Below are positions 3,627-5,417 of a DNA stretch of 5,417 nucleotides, piece after piece. Location: NCBI GenBank assembly GCA_035513275.1, contig DATKCJ010000443.1, forward strand, positions 1 to 5,417. Reading direction: 5' to 3'. This DNA comes from DATKCJ01 sp035513275. Lineage in GTDB: Bacteria > Verrucomicrobiota > Verrucomicrobiia > Opitutales > Opitutaceae. Position 1 is the stretch's first letter. Each line of letters starts with the position of its first letter. The position numbers and the translations under genes were made by a program. The notes under the pieces are model-generated. The model saw nothing but the letters and a program-made list of their open reading frames with translations, ran no database searches and was not told the origin of the DNA.

Positions 3627-5417
3627 GTGTTCCCGCGCAGGCACTCGCGTGCCTTGTTCCTGACAATCGCGATTCTGATAATAATCCACCCGGAGCAGAA
3701 GCTTCTCGCACAAGGGCAGTCGGGCCAGGGAAGCGGCGAGTTAATCTCCCTCGACTTCTCAAGTGCGCCGCTTGGCGCACCGCCGAAGGAGTTGCGAGTG
3801 CTTTCGGGCGAACTCGAAGTCGTCGAGAAGGACGGCACTCACATGCTACGGAGCTCTTCCGATTCGTCGTTCCTTGTTACGGTGCCTGTACGGATTCCGG
3901 ACCGATTCACACTGGAGTTTGACCTGGTGCCGAAGTTCTCGGGTGAAACCTCGTCGACGGAGCTCTCGTTCGAGGGAACAAGGGAGCCGAACCGCGGCGA
4001 TGGTTCTGCGCAAGTGATGTGGACTCACTATCATGCCGTGGTGGTCGGAGGCGGGCAGGACTACTCGAGCAGAAGGGTGTTCTCCGATGATATGAGGGAG
4101 GAGATCATCGGAAACCTGACCCAGGTTCGCGCGGAGTTTGATGGCGACAGCATCAAGCTCTTCACCAACGGCGAACAGGTTCTTGACACAAAAGAGGCAA
4201 AATTCGTTCGCGGCCGCGTCCTTCGAATTGAATTGGGCGGCAGGGACGACGGAGACAACGCCGTCTATCTCGCGCGGGTCCGAATGACCGCGGGTGGCGG
4301 AGGCGGGACTGCACAGCAGCAAGGCGGCACGGGAGCGACGTCGATCGAGATGACCGATCCCGCGCAGGACACGCACACCGCCAGTTCCGTCGAAGCGCAA
4401 TCCATCACGGGCATCACTGTCAACGTTGATGCCGCAGGCGTCGCGACTGTCACCTGGAATCCACTCACCGTCGCGGCGACCTACCAGGTGTTGCGTTGGA
4501 ACGCCGGCGACCCAACGTGCTGCAACAATATGTCGCCTCCCGGAATGCCGCTTCAAACCGCGGCCTGGCAGGACGGCGTGCTTCCCGTGGCCGGGACGTA
4601 TGCGTATCGCGTGATCGCGAAGACGGCCGCCGGGATGATTGCCGGGGAGACCCAGATTTCGTATCGCGGCACAGCCACGCCGCCGTCTGGGGTGGTGGCG
4701 TCGACAGTTCCTACGGTGGATGTTCCCACGCTTGCGACAGAGCCGGTTACAACGACGTCGTCAACGTACATGACCCCGGGACGGCTTGCGGCGATCGCGC
4801 CTCCGCCCGGAGAGACCACTGAAGATTCCGGCGTGATCACGTTTGGCGCGCCGGAGCCGTCGTCCGACCTGTCGGTGCTGGAGCCGACGACGACACAAAG
4901 CGTGACAACCGTGGATTACGTCCCTGCAGTCCAGACCGGCACAATCACTCCGATGACAACAACTGCGACAACCGAGCCTGTCGCAACCGTTGACTATGTG
5001 CCCGCGATGCAGACCGGAACGGTTACGCCGATGACCACGACGGCTACCACCGACCCAACTCTGTCCGCATCGACGGGCACTTCGGGCGGCGGCGGAGCCG
5101 CAACCGCGTCGGGCCGTTATCGCGTGACGATCGCCGGATTTGCCGTGTCGGTCTTAACCAAGGACGACATCCTGAACCTCGACGGCATGGGCGACGAGGT
5201 GTTCGCGGCGGCAGCCGTTGTGAACTGGAACCGGCAGACGAACGAGCTTGAGAACTTCTCGTTCGTGCAGACTCGCGACCACGGCGACATAGGGCAGAGC
5301 GGCGCGTTTGGCGACCGGATCAAGGCCGGTTCCGCATCGATGACCGGCGGGCTTGCCGTAGGGAACAGCGTGCCCGGCTCGTTTGACCCGAAGGGCGCAA
5401 TTTCGTCCGTCGCTCCG
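3627..5417 (+). CDS. Secreted multidomain protein (jelly-roll/LamG-like, Fn3-like, Thr-rich stalk), C-terminus cut by window edge
   Basis: I do not recognise a named gene. The frame is open for 597 codons to the window edge. GTG is chosen because of the GGGAGGAG 7 nt upstream. A signal peptide follows: basic MFPRRHSR, hydrophobic ALFLTIAILIII, likely cleavage after A28 in LLA-QG. Residues about 40-221 look like a concanavalin/LamG-type jelly roll: ISLDFSS opening, RFTLEFDLVPKF strand, VRAEFDGDSIKLFTNGEQV, and a closing VYLARVRM. From memory this resembles the N-terminal module of some OmpA-family proteins in Gemmatimonadota and Acidobacteria. A Gly/Gln linker (223-240) leads to an Fn3-like domain (about 259-350: VATVTW, TYQVLRW, GTYAYRVIAKTAAG) with a Cys-Cys pair at 298-299. 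Residues 352-496 are Thr/Pro/Val-rich with two 26-residue repeats. From residue 497 a folded domain begins (YRVTIAGFAVSVL, GMGDEVF) that I cannot name. An extracellular or outer-membrane-associated binding role is plausible but unproven. No catalytic motif is seen. Confidence 0.88.
   Translation, partial: MFPRRHSRALFLTIAILIIIHPEQKLLAQGQSGQGSGELISLDFSSAPLGAPPKELRVLSGELEVVEKDGTHMLRSSSDSSFLVTVPVRIPDRFTLEFDLVPKFSGETSSTELSFEGTREPNRGDGSAQVMWTHYHAVVVGGGQDYSSRRVFSDDMREEIIGNLTQVRAEFDGDSIKLFTNGEQVLDTKEAKFVRGRVLRIELGGRDDGDNAVYLARVRMTAGGGGGTAQQQGGTGATSIEMTDPAQDTHTASSVEAQSITGITVNVDAAGVATVTWNPLTVAATYQVLRWNAGDPTCCNNMSPPGMPLQTAAWQDGVLPVAGTYAYRVIAKTAAGMIAGETQISYRGTATPPSGVVASTVPTVDVPTLATEPVTTTSSTYMTPGRLAAIAPPPGETTEDSGVITFGAPEPSSDLSVLEPTTTQSVTTVDYVPAVQTGTITPMTTTATTEPVATVDYVPAMQTGTVTPMTTTATTDPTLSASTGTSGGGGAATASGRYRVTIAGFAVSVLTKDDILNLDGMGDEVFAAAAVVNWNRQTNELENFSFVQTRDHGDIGQSGAFGDRIKAGSASMTGGLAVGNSVPGSFDPKGAISSVAP
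4911..5066 (+). repeat. Two tandem 78-bp units encoding a 26-residue repeat
   Basis: Unit 1 is 4911-4988 and unit 2 is 4989-5066 (residues 429-454 and 455-480). The shared protein pattern is VDYVPAxQTGTxTPMTTTATTxP, with 20 of 23 residues identical. At codon level only 5 of 23 codons are identical, and 15 differ synonymously. The units lie in the Thr/Pro-rich stalk between the Fn3-like domain and the C-terminal domain. A shorter TVDVPT segment at about residue 363 may be a decayed third copy. Confidence 0.85.

Noticed and set aside
2874..3838. Minus-strand open frames running through the intergenic region toward dnaE
   Set aside because: Their translations join repeat sequence to an off-frame copy of the dnaE start. 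No domain, no credible start signal.
3846..4556. A 236-codon minus-strand frame opposite the secreted-protein gene
   Set aside because: The plus-strand frame has an SD, signal peptide and recognisable beta-domain patterns over the same bases. The antisense product has none.

Overview
The window holds the start regions of two divergently transcribed genes. Both are cut by the window edges. A repeat-rich intergenic region of about 430 bp lies between them. The DNA is GC-rich and both genes appear to start with GTG. No RNA gene, CRISPR array, transposase or integrase is visible. The long DnaE has an apparently intact PHP exonuclease domain, which excludes an E. coli-like proteobacterial DnaE. 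Short accordion-like microrepeats are scattered through coding and spacer DNA, and the neighbour is a secreted multidomain protein. Together these suggest an uncultured GC-rich lineage of the Verrucomicrobia/Planctomycetes, Acidobacteria or Gemmatimonadota kind. The sequence alone does not settle which.

Minus strand, 3195 down to 1: dnaE, the catalytic alpha subunit of DNA polymerase III. It is readable as 1065 uninterrupted codons, from the PHP domain through the polymerase core, helix-hairpin-helix region and clamp-binding motif into the first strand of the OB fold. Roughly the last 100 residues lie outside the window.

The most unusual content sits inside this essential gene. A composite block (562-673) consists of a perfect 9-bp-stem hairpin, an array of five 7-bp units and a 52-bp palindrome made of two abutting REP-like hairpins. 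It is translated in frame as a low-complexity insert between the polymerase core and the helix-hairpin-helix region. A second heptamer array (205-239) is translated in the linker just after the clamp-binding motif. A third heptamer array of the same family, in the opposite orientation, lies in the intergenic region (3322-3356) beside an 8-bp array (3260-3307).

Intergenic 3196-3626: microrepeats on the dnaE side, then potential RNA hairpins and a strong Shine-Dalgarno sequence on the side of the plus-strand gene.

Plus strand, 3627 to the right edge: a secreted protein of at least 597 residues. It has a signal peptide, a jelly-roll/LamG-like domain, a fibronectin-III-like domain, a Thr/Pro-rich stalk with two 26-residue repeats, and the start of an unrecognised C-terminal domain. 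Nothing links its job to dnaE. The two genes share only the intergenic region.
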